Shown: positions 23,949-37,283 of the stretch, piece by piece | Layout: the number at the start of each line of letters is the position of its first letter | Position numbering within the stretch: the first letter of the stretch is position 1 | From: Nostocoides sp. | Lineage (GTDB): Bacteria; Actinomycetota; Actinomycetes; Actinomycetales; Dermatophilaceae | Reading direction: 5' to 3' | DNA: 64,000 bases | Assembly (NCBI GenBank): GCA_016716625.1 | Contig: JADJVJ010000001.1 | Location: 1,116,001 to 1,180,000, forward strand | Notes under the pieces: model-generated | The model's database searches: none | Told to the model about the DNA's origin: nothing | Seen by the model: only the letters and a program-made list of their open reading frames with translations | Made by a program: the position numbers and the translations under genes

Positions 23949-24206
23949 GTTGCCCCGACAACGAGCTCGCAGAGCCCCGAGTCGGTGCGCGTCCGAACCT
24001 TGAGAACTCAACAGCGTGTCAAAAATCGATGCCAATTAACCTCGTCGCGAGGTGCCGGCACATCGACCACCGGTCGGTGAGCTTGCGCTCGCACGAAAAA
24101 TCCTTTGGTTGACAACGAACAACAGCGAAAGCTAGTTGTTCGTGCTCAGCCAGTGAAACAACCCTTCGTGGGTACAGATCTCTCGGCTCTGCCGAGAATC
24201 ACAACA
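23949..24206 (+). other. rrn leader with processing and antitermination elements
   Basis: Transcribed leader before 16S. It carries CTTGAGAACTCAACAGCG near 24000-24016, a conserved actinobacterial rRNA-leader sequence associated with processing/antitermination. A hairpin ACGAACAAC-AGC-GAAA-GCT-A-GTTGTTCGT lies at 24115-24143 (GNRA tetraloop, one bulged A), and a 7-bp stem TCTCGGC/GCCGAGA at 24181-24197. Together with tyrS-to-23912 this accounts for the ~590 bp without an established protein gene. Confidence 0.6.
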
Positions 24207-29180
<4,974 letters not shown>

Positions 29181-29254
29181 ATCAAAAGACTTGTTGTTCG
29201 CGTCCACTGTGCAGTTCCCGAGATACGGTCGGGAACGATTGACATCTCCATAGA

Positions 29255-29372
29255 GTTTCGGCTGTCATAGCGAAGGGGAAACGCCCGGCTCCATTCCGAA
29301 CCCGGAAGCTAAGCCCTTCAGCGCCGATGGTACTGCACTGGTGACGGTGTGGGAGAGTAGGACGCAGCCGGA
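29255..29372 (+). rRNA. rrf: 5S ribosomal RNA
   Basis: About 118 nt, beginning GTTTCGGCTGTCATAGCG and ending GGACGCAGCCGGAC, with the conserved CCCATTCCGAACC-like segment (CTCCATTCCGAACCCGG) and GATGGTACTGCA. The termini pair as the 5S helix I. It follows 23S by 74 bp, the third gene of the rrn operon. Confidence 0.95.
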
Positions 29373-29381
29373 CATACTTCA

Positions 29382-29415
29382 ACGAAGGGGTTCGCCACAC
29401 GGCGAGCCCTTTCGT
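29382..29415 (+). terminator. rrn operon terminator hairpin
   Basis: A 15-bp stem with two G-U pairs, ACGAAGGGGTTCGCC (29382-29396), loop ACAC, GGCGAGCCCTTTCGT (29401-29415), starting about 10 nt after 5S. Only a few T residues follow, which is common for actinobacterial terminators. Confidence 0.75.
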
Positions 29416-29480
29416 GCTGTGTAGCCGCCTCCGGCCGCATCATGTCCCATAGAGACCCGTGTGATCCGAAAGGACCGGAT

Positions 29481-30660
29481 ATGTCCCAGCCACCCACGGA
29501 TGAGACCCCCGACAACGCTCGCTCGGGAGCCGAGCGGGGCGAGCGCGGCGAGCGCGGCGAGCGCGGCGAGCGCGGCGAGCGCGGCGAGCGCGGCGAGCGC
29601 GGCGAGCGCGGCGAGCGCGGCGAGCGCGGCGAGCGCGGCGAGCGTGACGATCGAGGGGCCCCATCTAGAGGCGTCGGTCGACGAGATGACGCACGTGGCA
29701 GCGGGCAAGGCGACCGTTCGGCTGGTGGGGGACGTGGGCGCGTTGATCGGGCCGCGGGAGAGGGCCGCCGCGACCGGGCCGGGCGTGATCGACGCGACGA
29801 TCGTCCGTCCCGGGACGCTCGCCCCTCGCGGGACGCGGGTGCCCCACGGGGTGGACGGGACCGTGAGGCCGGCGGTCGTTCGTCGGAGGCGCCCCGAGGT
29901 GCTTCACGGCTGGTCCCGAAGGGTCCTCGGCTTCCCGAGCCACGGATCCCCGACGAGGTGACCGGGCAAGGAACTCGACCGGTCCGTGCACCACCAACTC
30001 CGCACGTTGAGCAAAGAGAATGCCGACGGAGTCGCCAAGCACCTCGTCATGGTCGCCGCCTACCTCGCTGCGGATGAGCTGGACGCCGCCCTCGCCCATG
30101 CCGAGACCGCGGTGCGTCGGGCCGGCCGGGTTCCGGCCGCGCGTGAGGCCCTGGGCATGGTCGCCTACCGACGAGGGGACTTCGGCCGCGCCTTGACCGA
30201 GTTCCGGACGGTCCGGCGTCTCGGCGGGTCCCATCATCTGCTGCCGCTCATGGTTGATTGCGAACGCGGCCTCGGACGCCATGAGCGTGCCCTCGACCTC
30301 GCCGCCTCACCGGACGTGCGCCACCTCGAGGAGAGCGACCGTGTCGAGCTCGCCATTGTCGTCGCCGGGGTCCGTCGTGACCTCGACCAGACCGAGGCGG
30401 CCCTGCTGGCGCTGCAGATTCCCCAGCTCAAGAAGGCCGTCGGTCCCTACCGTTTGCACTACGCCTACGGCGACACCCTGCTGGCCCTGGGTCGCGGCGA
30501 GGAGGCCCGCGACTGGTTTGTGCGGGCCGCTGCGGCGGATCTTGACGGCGAGACCGACGCCGCCGAGCGGGTCGAGGAGATCGACGGGGTGGTGCTCACC
30601 GAGTCCGCCGAGTCCGCCGAGCCCTCCGAGTCCGCCGACGCCGAGGTCACCGACGGATGA
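29481..30660 (+). CDS. TPR protein with Gly-Glu-Arg repeat N-terminus, apparent frameshift
   Basis: From ATG 29481 the frame encodes a disordered Arg/Asp/Gly-rich domain including 12 tandem Gly-Glu-Arg units, then ASRLVPKGPRLPEPRIPDEVTG. At 29964-29970 the coding signal moves +1: the next frame continues KELDRSVHHQLRTLSKENADG and encodes ~225 residues of helical TPR-like repeats (ALAHAETAVRRAGRVPAAREALG, GDTLLALGRGEEARDWFVRAA) to TGA 30658-30660. One extra base in GGGCAAGG would explain this. As two pieces: 29481-~30077 and GTG 29986-30660. Function unknown; the same position (TPR, HAD, small ORF, tlyA) is held by a TPR gene in mycobacteria. SD AAAGGA lies just upstream. Confidence 0.7.
29538..29645 (+). 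repeat. 12 x 9-bp tandem repeat (GGCGAGCGC)
   Basis: Twelve head-to-tail copies of GGCGAGCGC, the last ending CGT. In frame they encode Gly-Glu-Arg. Because 9 is a multiple of 3, copy changes keep the frame open, and the other frames also stay open through the array (Ala-Ala-Ser on the same strand, Ala-Ala-Leu on the other). Confidence 0.95.
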
Positions 30661-31631
30661 CCACGGAAGGTGCGCCCACGACATACCGCGCGCTCATCTG
30701 CGATCTCGACGGGGTCGTCTATCGGGGGTCGAGTCCGGTGCCGTATGCCGTCGAGGCCCTTGTTGGTGTTCGCGCCCAGGTGCACTACGCCACGAATAAC
30801 GCCTCCCGGCCACCGGGGGAGGTGGCCGCCCATCTGCGCGACCTTGGGCTGCCTTGTGCGGACTCGGAGGTGACCACGAGCAGTGAGGCGGGCGCCTGGC
30901 TGCTTTCGCGAGGTTCGGCTCCACCCCAGCGCGTGCTCGCCGTGGGCGGTCCGGGTGTGGCCCTCGCCCTGGAGCGCGCAGGTTTCACCGTGGTCCTGCC
31001 GCGGGACGCTCAGCACACCCCGGCGGTCGACGCTGTTCTCCAGGGCTACGGACGTGACGTCACCGCAGCCGACCTCGCCGAGGCCGCGTATGCCGTCCAG
31101 GCAGGGGCCTGCTGGGTGGCCACAAACACCGATTCGACGTTGCCCACCGACCGCGGGGTTGCCCCCGGTGGCGGGTCCTTGGTGTCAGCAGTGGCGGGCG
31201 CAGTCGGTCGCGGACCCGATGCCGTCGCCGGTAAGCCGCATCCCACGATCTACGAACTAGCCCTGGAGCGGCTCTCCCTGACCGCCGGGGAGGTGCTCGC
31301 GATCGGTGATCGCCTCGAGACCGACATCGAGGGGGCGCTCGCCACCGGGATGGCGAGCCTCTTCGTCCTTACCGGGGTCGACTCCCTTGAGGACGTTCTG
31401 CGCGCCGAGCCCCGGATGCGGCCGACGTATATCCGCGCGGACCTTGCCGACCTCGCCACGCAGCTGACTCATGAAGCGCTCGATGGGCCGCTCACCGGAG
31501 TCGTTCGCAGGGCCTGGGGACAGCTGGACGACGCGCGCGCCGCGGGGGCATCCTCGGCACAGTTCGAGACCGCGCTGACTCAGGCCATCGAGGCGGCTCG
31601 TCGCGTGCTCGATGGCGATACCGCCAGGTAG
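30657..31631 (+). CDS. HAD-superfamily (IIA, NagD-like) phosphatase
   Basis: A 324-residue cytoplasmic hydrolase. Motif I is LICDLDGVVYRG (nucleophile Asp and general-acid Asp), motif II YATNNAS, motif III Lys in AGKPHPTIYELAL and motif IV VLAIGDRLETDIEGALATGM. The cap region between motifs II and III is the IIA type of NagD/phosphoglycolate phosphatases. In mycobacteria the ortholog in this position has been reported as a glycerol-3-phosphate phosphatase; that role is only inferred here. ATG overlaps the TPR stop. The TAG stop forms part of a TAGGCT -10-like element for the next gene. Confidence 0.88.
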   Translation: MTTEGAPTTYRALICDLDGVVYRGSSPVPYAVEALVGVRAQVHYATNNASRPPGEVAAHLRDLGLPCADSEVTTSSEAGAWLLSRGSAPPQRVLAVGGPGVALALERAGFTVVLPRDAQHTPAVDAVLQGYGRDVTAADLAEAAYAVQAGACWVATNTDSTLPTDRGVAPGGGSLVSAVAGAVGRGPDAVAGKPHPTIYELALERLSLTAGEVLAIGDRLETDIEGALATGMASLFVLTGVDSLEDVLRAEPRMRPTYIRADLADLATQLTHEALDGPLTGVVRRAWGQLDDARAAGASSAQFETALTQAIEAARRVLDGDTAR

Positions 31632-31679
31632 GCTCGGGGAGCGGCCAACCGCTGGCGGCCCCAACGTGAGGAGATGACC

Positions 31680-32441
31680 ATGGCACGACGCTCCATCCAC
31701 AGCTACCTCGAGGTGGCCTCCGGGCTCGGAGACCTCACGAAGAGCAAGGCCAAGGAGGCAGCGACCGAACTTCTTGCCCTCAGTGCCAACCCGCCGTCGC
31801 CGAAGAAGATCGGCAAGCAGGCGGGCAAGCTCGCCGAGGACCTGATGACGAGCGCCGAGAGCAACCGCAAGATGATCACCACCCTCATCCGCACCGAGGT
31901 GGACAAGGCGGTGAGCAGACTCGACCTCGCCAACCTGAGCAAGGACGTCCAGGGAGTTGTCGCGACCGTTGCCGGCCTCGCTGCCCAGCTGGAGGAACTC
32001 GGTGAGACGGTCCGCGACATGGCCACCGGTGGCAGCAAACCGGCGGCTTCCGCCGCTCGCGTTGCTGCGCCTGCTGCCCCGGCCGCTCCGGCTGCTGCTT
32101 CCGCAGCTCCCGCTGCCCCCACGCGGCGCCGCCCCCCGCGCTCGGCAGTGCGCCGGACCCCGGCTGCCCCTGTAGCGCCGGCAGCGGCAGCCGTTAAGGC
32201 TCCGGTGGCCAAGAAGGCGCCGGTGGCCAAGAAGGCTCCGGTGGCCAAGAAGGCGCCGGTGGCCAAGAAGGCGCCGGTGACGAAGAAGGCGCCGGTGGCC
32301 AAGAAGGCGCCGGCAGCCGTTAAGGCTCCGGTGGCCAAGAAGGCGCCCGTGGCCAAGAAGGCGCCGGTGACGAAGAAGGCTCCGGCAGCCGTTAAGGCGC
32401 CGGCGGCGAAGAAGGCTCCGGCCAAGGATTCCGCTGAGTGA
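31680..32441 (+). CDS. Histone H1-like protein with phasin-like N-terminus
   Basis: A 253-residue protein. Residues ~1-115 are an amphipathic helical domain (SYLEVASGLGDLTKSKAKEAA, LAEDLMTSAESNRKMITTLI, LAAQLEELGETVRDM) resembling phasin-like/coiled-coil domains. From ~120 it is almost only Ala, Pro, Lys and Val, with about ten near-identical APVAKK units, like eukaryotic H1 tails and the HupB tail. DNA or polyanion binding (nucleoid, perhaps polyphosphate) is inferred. ATG 31680 sits 7 bp after GAGGAG; ATG 31674 is the alternative. A -10-like TAGGCT at 31629-31634 overlaps the HAD stop codon. Confidence 0.75.
   Translation: MARRSIHSYLEVASGLGDLTKSKAKEAATELLALSANPPSPKKIGKQAGKLAEDLMTSAESNRKMITTLIRTEVDKAVSRLDLANLSKDVQGVVATVAGLAAQLEELGETVRDMATGGSKPAASAARVAAPAAPAAPAAASAAPAAPTRRRPPRSAVRRTPAAPVAPAAAAVKAPVAKKAPVAKKAPVAKKAPVAKKAPVTKKAPVAKKAPAAVKAPVAKKAPVAKKAPVTKKAPAAVKAPAAKKAPAKDSAE
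32190..32415 (+). repeat. Degenerate ~18-bp repeats encoding (K)APVAKK
   Basis: Imperfect tandem array of GCGCCGGTGGCCAAGAAG and variants, with a longer sub-unit beginning GCAGCCGTTAAGGCTCCGG or GCC seen about three times (about 32190, 32312, 32387). In-frame repeat of 6 codons, so copy number can change without frameshift. Confidence 0.8.
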
Positions 32442-32602
32442 GTGAGGTCGCCGTCGGCTACCCCCGGAGCGATGACCCGGTGATTGACGCCGCCCTGGCA
32501 CGCCTCGCCGACGTCGCCGACTCCGACATCGACGGGGTGCTCACGCACGCCGACGAGGTGCTCACCACGCTGCGGTCGCGACTCGCGGATCTCGGAGGCT
32601 GA
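32438..32602 (+). CDS. Small conserved protein upstream of tlyA
   Basis: A 54-residue acidic protein, VSEVAVGYPRSDDPVIDAAL then LARLADVADSDIDGVLTHAD and a short helical tail. It starts at GTG 32438 overlapping the previous stop (GTGA) and carries GGAGG just before its TGA, which serves the tlyA start. A protein of similar size occupies the same position between the HAD gene and tlyA in mycobacteria. Function unknown. Confidence 0.75.
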   Translation: MSEVAVGYPRSDDPVIDAALARLADVADSDIDGVLTHADEVLTTLRSRLADLGG

Positions 32603-32604
32603 CG

Positions 32605-33429
32605 ATCGCCCGACTGGATGCCGAGCTTGTTCGGCGCGGGCTGGCACGCAGCCGTGGACATGCGCGCGAACTGCTCGAATCGGGGCGGGTCCGCGTCTTC
32701 GGCGTGGACCGACCCAAGCCGTCGACCCCGATCAGTGACGACATCGTCGTGGACGTCGACGGTGAGACCGAGGAGTGGGTGGGTCGAGGCGCGGCCAAAC
32801 TGATCGCGGCTCTGGAGGCCTGGACGCCGTCCGGGTTGGCGGTCGCCGGGCGCCGCTGCCTCGACGCCGGTGCGTCCACTGGCGGCTTCACCCAGGTCTT
32901 GCTCGCCCACGGGGCCGGTTGCGTCTACGCGGTCGACGTGGGTCGTGGCCAACTTGTCGACTCCCTGCGCGAGGATCCAAGGGTGGTCGACCTCTCCGGA
33001 ACCACGATTCGTGGACTTGCCCCGGAGGCCGTGGACGGCCCGGTGGACCTGCTCGTCGCCGACCTCTCGTTCATCTCGCTACGGCTGGTCCTTGGTGACC
33101 TGGCGGCCCTGACCAGACCGGGCGGGGATCTCATCCTGCTCGTCAAGCCGCAATTCGAGGTCGGCAAGGGCCGCCTCGGCAAGCACGGAGTCGTCACCGG
33201 AGCCCGGGAACGACTCGACGCCCTCATCGCCGTGGCCCACGCCGCACAGGAGGTTGGGCTTGCCGTCCGAGCCCTGCAAACCTCCCCGATCGTCGGGGGT
33301 CGCGGCAACACCGAGTACCTCATGTGGGCCGTGTCGGATCCGTCGGCAAAGATGGACCCTGACACCATCCGTCGGCAGGCCTTCGGGCTTGGCGAGCGCG
33401 CAACCACCCCAGGAGAGTTCCATGAGTGA
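32605..33429 (+). CDS. tlyA: TlyA rRNA 2'-O-methyltransferase (hemolysin A family), apparent AUC start
   Basis: TlyA methylates 16S C1409 and 23S C1920 and confers capreomycin sensitivity in mycobacteria. The reading frame is homologous from the codon ATC 32605: (I)ARLDAELVRRGLARSRGHAR is the S4 RNA-binding domain, then an FtsJ-like Rossmann domain with LDAGASTGGFTQVLLAHGAG, VADLSFISLRLVL and LLVKPQFEVGKG. No ATG, GTG or TTG exists before GTG 32704, which would delete the S4 domain. GGAGG (32594-32598) is 6 nt before ATC. Length from ATC is 274 residues, normal for the family. If AUC is wrong the annotated protein would be N-terminally truncated. Stop overlaps nadK. Confidence 0.88.
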   Translation: MARLDAELVRRGLARSRGHARELLESGRVRVFGVDRPKPSTPISDDIVVDVDGETEEWVGRGAAKLIAALEAWTPSGLAVAGRRCLDAGASTGGFTQVLLAHGAGCVYAVDVGRGQLVDSLREDPRVVDLSGTTIRGLAPEAVDGPVDLLVADLSFISLRLVLGDLAALTRPGGDLILLVKPQFEVGKGRLGKHGVVTGARERLDALIAVAHAAQEVGLAVRALQTSPIVGGRGNTEYLMWAVSDPSAKMDPDTIRRQAFGLGERATTPGEFHE

Positions 33430-34327
33430 ACGGCGTCGCGTTCTTCTCGTGACTCACCCGACCAGGACCGAGGCACACGCCCTGGCCCGGGAGGTCGCCG
33501 AACGGCTGCTCGCCGCCGGGATCGACGTCGCGACGGCGCCTGGGACCACCTCGGGGGCGCTGGCCGGGCTCGACGGCGTGGCCGCGGCCGACCCGGTGGC
33601 GCCGGCTCGAGGCGCCGAACTTGTCGTCATCCTCGGCGGGGACGGGACGATCCTGTATGCCGCCGAGATGTCCCGCGGGAGCGCGGTTCCGCTGCTCGGA
33701 GTCAACTTCGGCCACGTCGGCTTTCTCGCCGAAGCCGAACGCGAGGACCTCGACAGCACCGTGCACCGGATCGCCGACCGCGCCTATACCGTGGAGGAGC
33801 GGCTCGCGCTGGAGACCCGGGTGCTGACTGAGGGAGCGGTCTGCTTCGAGAGTTGGGCGCTCAACGAGGTGACCGTGGAGAAGGCCTCCCGGGAACGCAT
33901 GATCGAACTCACCGTCGAGATCGACGGCCGCCCGCTCTCGACCTGGGGCTGCGACGGCCTGGTCATGGCGACGCCGACGGGCTCCACGGCATACGCGTTC
34001 TCCGCGGGCGGGCCCGTGGTGTGGCCCGACGTTGAGGCCCTGCTGCTCTGCCCGATCAGCGCGCACGCCCTGTTCGCCCGGCCCGTCGTCGTCGGCCCTT
34101 CCTCACGGCTTGCCGTCGAAGTCGTCGCCCACACCGACGGTCACGGTGTGCTGTGGTGCGATGGTCGGCGGGCGACCGAGCTGCCGCCGGGTGCCCGGAT
34201 CGAGGTGCAGCGTTCCGCCGAGCCGGTGCTCCTGGCCCGGCTCACCGACGCCCCCTTCACCGACCGCCTCGTCGCCAAGTTCGACCTTTCCATCCACGGC
34301 TGGCGCGGCGCCGCCCGGCACCGCTGA
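33422..34327 (+). CDS. nadK: NAD kinase
   Basis: Phosphorylates NAD to NADP with ATP or, in many actinobacteria, polyphosphate. The 301-residue protein has the signature VVILGGDGTILYAAEM, GVNFGHVGFLAEAE, ALNEVTVEK and the substrate loop DGLVMATPTGSTAYAFSAGG. ATG 33422 overlaps the tlyA stop by 8 bp, as in the conserved tlyA-nadK-recN cluster. Confidence 0.95.
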   Translation: MSERRRVLLVTHPTRTEAHALAREVAERLLAAGIDVATAPGTTSGALAGLDGVAAADPVAPARGAELVVILGGDGTILYAAEMSRGSAVPLLGVNFGHVGFLAEAEREDLDSTVHRIADRAYTVEERLALETRVLTEGAVCFESWALNEVTVEKASRERMIELTVEIDGRPLSTWGCDGLVMATPTGSTAYAFSAGGPVVWPDVEALLLCPISAHALFARPVVVGPSSRLAVEVVAHTDGHGVLWCDGRRATELPPGARIEVQRSAEPVLLARLTDAPFTDRLVAKFDLSIHGWRGAARHR

Positions 34328-34330
34328 GCG

Positions 34331-36049
34331 ATGCTTCGCGAAATCCGGATCACCGACTTGGGGGTCATCGCCGAGGCCACCCTCGAGTTGTCCCCGGGCC
34401 TCACCGTGGTCACCGGGGAGACCGGAGCCGGCAAGACCATGGTCGTCCACGGGCTGGGGCTGCTCTCCGGTGCCCGAGCCGACAGCGCCCTGGTCCGCTC
34501 CGGGGCCGACCGCGCGGTCATCGAGGGAGTGCTTGACCTGCCCGCCGGGCACCGCGCCCTCGAACGCGCGGCCGAGGCCGGCGCCGACCTCGGCGAGGAC
34601 GTCAGCGAGGACCTCGTCCTCATTCGGGGCGTCGGGGCCGATGGCCGCTCCCGCGCCCACGTAGGCGGACGACGCGCCCCCGTCTCGCTACTTGGCGAGC
34701 TCGCCGAGTCGCTCATCGCCGTTCACGGTCAGGCAGATCAGTGGCGGCTCCGCCGGGTGGAGGAACACCGCGAGTTGCTCGACGGCTTCGGCGGTGAACG
34801 GCTCGGCTCGGCGCTGACGGACTACCGGGTCGCCTTCGAGGCCCATCGGCAGCTGAGTGCCCGCCTAGCCGACCTCGAGGCTGCGGCCGCAGAGCGCGCC
34901 CGTGAGGCCGAGATGCTCCGCCTCGGTCTCGAACGGGTGGGTGCCGTCGATCCCCAACCCGGGGAGGACGTGGCGCTGCGCGTCGAGGACGATCGCTCCA
35001 GTCACGCCGAGGAGTTGCGCCAGGCGGCCGCCCAGGCCCGCGCCGCGCTCGCCGGCGACGACGATGGCTATGGCGTGGAGCCCGCCCCAGACGTGCTCGC
35101 GCTGCTCACCCAGGCCCGCTCCGCGCTCACCGCCGGTGGTGAACTCGACCCGGAACTGCAGGCCCTCGGCGCCCGGGTCGTCGAGCTCAGCCACCTCACC
35201 TCCGACCTCGCCAGTGACCTGACGACCTACCTGTCCGGGGTTGACGTCGACCCGGCCCGGCTGGCCTGGGTCCAGGACCGGCGCGCCCAACTCACGGCAC
35301 TCACCCGGCTCTACGGCGAGAACATCGACGAGGTGCTCACCTGGGCCCGGGAGGCCGCTGATCGGCTCCTCGACCTCGAGTCGACAACAGACACCATCGA
35401 GGCTCTGCGGGACGAGCTCGCCGCCGCAGACACCGCGCGCAGGGCTCAGGCCGCGCAGCTCACCGCACTCCGCGAACAGGCCGCGAGCGACCTCGGCACC
35501 CAGATCACGCGCGAACTGGCCTCCCTGGCCATGCCCGGCTCGAGAGTCCACGTCGCCGTCGAACCCCTCGACCGGCTCACCCCGGCCGGAGCGGACCTGG
35601 TGGAAATTCGGTTGGCGTCCGGGTCCGGCGCACCCTGGCGACCGGTGGCCAAGGCAGCCTCCGGGGGGGAACTCTCCCGGGTGATGCTCGCCATCGAGGT
35701 GGTCACCGCAGCCCGCACCCCGGACCGGCTCACGTTCATCTTCGACGAGGTCGATGCCGGAGTGGGTGGCCGGGCCGCGCTCGCCGTTGGTGGCCGTCTC
35801 GCCGAACTCGCCCGGCATACCCAGGTCGTGGTGGTGACCCACCTCGCTCAGGTCGCCGCCTTCGCCGACCGGCACCTCGTGGTCACCAAGACCGATGACG
35901 GGGCGGTCGTGGCTAGCGGTGTGCAGGCGGTCGACGGGTCCGCCCGGGTCTCCGAACTTGCTCGAATGCTCGGCGGCTCGGACACGACCTCGGCCCGGCG
36001 GCACGCCGACGAACTTCTCGCCCACGCCCGCGACGGCTCCGCGGGCTGA
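34331..36049 (+). CDS. recN: DNA repair protein RecN
   Basis: SMC-like ATPase of double-strand break repair. The 572-residue protein has the Walker A GETGAGKTMVVHGLGLL near the N-terminus, a central coiled-coil (about 150-380, Ala/Arg/Glu/Leu-rich) and the C-terminal half with the signature SGGELSRVMLAIEVV and Walker B FIFDEVDAGVGGRAALAVG, ending with the D-loop/H-loop VVVVTHLAQVAAFAD. It follows nadK after 3 bp, so is in the same unit. Confidence 0.94.
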   Translation: MLREIRITDLGVIAEATLELSPGLTVVTGETGAGKTMVVHGLGLLSGARADSALVRSGADRAVIEGVLDLPAGHRALERAAEAGADLGEDVSEDLVLIRGVGADGRSRAHVGGRRAPVSLLGELAESLIAVHGQADQWRLRRVEEHRELLDGFGGERLGSALTDYRVAFEAHRQLSARLADLEAAAAERAREAEMLRLGLERVGAVDPQPGEDVALRVEDDRSSHAEELRQAAAQARAALAGDDDGYGVEPAPDVLALLTQARSALTAGGELDPELQALGARVVELSHLTSDLASDLTTYLSGVDVDPARLAWVQDRRAQLTALTRLYGENIDEVLTWAREAADRLLDLESTTDTIEALRDELAAADTARRAQAAQLTALREQAASDLGTQITRELASLAMPGSRVHVAVEPLDRLTPAGADLVEIRLASGSGAPWRPVAKAASGGELSRVMLAIEVVTAARTPDRLTFIFDEVDAGVGGRAALAVGGRLAELARHTQVVVVTHLAQVAAFADRHLVVTKTDDGAVVASGVQAVDGSARVSELARMLGGSDTTSARRHADELLAHARDGSAG

Positions 36050-36104
36050 GCCGGCGCGGCGCCGCCGCGAGGACTTTGGTCGGGCCGTGGCACGATGTGG
36101 GGTG

Positions 36105-37283
36105 ATGTCTCGACTCCTTTCCGCGCTGCGCCCGCGGTCCTCCGCGGATGCCGCGGGGAGGCCGATCCGGGTCGACGCCCGCACCAAGCGGCTCACCAAG
36201 CGGCTGCAGCCGGGGGAGATCGCCGTCATCGACCATGCCGACCTGGACCGAGTCAGCGCCGAAGCCCTCATCGCCTGCCGCCCGTCGGCGGTCGTCAACG
36301 CCGCCCGGAGCATCTCCGGCAGGTACCCCAACGTCGGGCCCCAGCTCCTCATGGAGGCCGGAGTACCACTCCTCGACGCCGCCGGGCCCGAGGTCATGGC
36401 CATCCCCGAGGGAACCACCGCCCGGGTCGTCGACAGTGAACTCCGGCACGGGGATACGGTCCTCGGCTCCGGCACCCTGCTGACCTCCGAGGCCGTCGAG
36501 GCCGCCATGACCGAAGCGCGCGCGGGCATGTCCGAACAGCTCGAGCTTTTCGCGACGAACACCCTGGAGTACATGCGACGCGAGCGCGACCTGCTCTTCG
36601 ACAGCGTCGGGATCCCCGACATCCGCACCCGGATCGAGGGGCGGCATGCGCTCATCGTCGTCCGCGGGTACCACTACAAGGAGGACCTCGACATCCTGCG
36701 CGGCTACATCCGTGAGTATCGTCCAGTGCTCATCGGTGTCGACGGGGGAGCCGACGCCCTCCTCGAAGCCAAGATCGCCCCGCATATCATCGTCGGCGAC
36801 ATGGACTCGGTCAGTGATGCCGCCCTCAAGTGCGGCGCCGAACTCGTCGTGCACGCCTACCGTGACGGCCGCGCCCCAGGGATGGAACGGATCGAGGCCC
36901 TCGGGCTGCAGGGGGTGCCCTTCCCGGCCGCGGGCACCAGTGAGGACATCGCCATGCTGCTCGCTGACGACAAGGGGGCCGAACTCATCGTGGCCGTCGG
37001 CACCCACGCCACCCTCGACGAGTTCCTCGACAAGGGCCGGGCCGGGATGTCGAGCACTTTCCTGACCCGGTTGCGCGTCGGGAGCAAGCTCGTGGACGCC
37101 AAGGGCGTGAGCCGCCTCTACCGCAACAGCCTGTCGGCCGTGAGTGTCTTGGTCCTCCTGCTGGTCGGCCTGGTCGCTCTCGGCACCGCGCTCTGGGCGA
37201 CCGAGGGCGGACGGGCCATGCTCGAACTCGTCGGCGCTCGACTCGACGATGTCTGGGCCGCCGTTCGAGGATGGTGGCAATGA
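36105..37283 (+). CDS. steA: SteA-like septal peptidoglycan assembly protein
   Basis: A 392-residue protein with a soluble thiamine-pyrophosphokinase-like domain (about 180-330; ALIVVRGYHYKEDLDILRGY, VLIGVDGGADALLEAKIAPH, IVGDMDSVSD) and a C-terminal membrane helix (about 349-370, SAVSVLVLLLVGLVALGTALW). In Corynebacterium SteA with SteB acts in cytokinesis by supporting septal peptidoglycan hydrolase activity. Residues of a true thiamine kinase active site are not obviously complete. ATG 36105 is chosen; GTG 36102 is adjacent. Stop overlaps steB. Confidence 0.82.
   Translation: MSRLLSALRPRSSADAAGRPIRVDARTKRLTKRLQPGEIAVIDHADLDRVSAEALIACRPSAVVNAARSISGRYPNVGPQLLMEAGVPLLDAAGPEVMAIPEGTTARVVDSELRHGDTVLGSGTLLTSEAVEAAMTEARAGMSEQLELFATNTLEYMRRERDLLFDSVGIPDIRTRIEGRHALIVVRGYHYKEDLDILRGYIREYRPVLIGVDGGADALLEAKIAPHIIVGDMDSVSDAALKCGAELVVHAYRDGRAPGMERIEALGLQGVPFPAAGTSEDIAMLLADDKGAELIVAVGTHATLDEFLDKGRAGMSSTFLTRLRVGSKLVDAKGVSRLYRNSLSAVSVLVLLLVGLVALGTALWATEGGRAMLELVGARLDDVWAAVRGWWQ

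Noticed and set aside
29538..29645. CRISPR-like array
   Set aside because: The 9-bp units are contiguous with no spacers and encode Gly-Glu-Arg.
29461..29961. Ala-Ala-Ser-repeat protein in the +1 frame of the GER repeat
   Set aside because: It is open only because the 9-bp unit has no stops; downstream homology is in the other frame.
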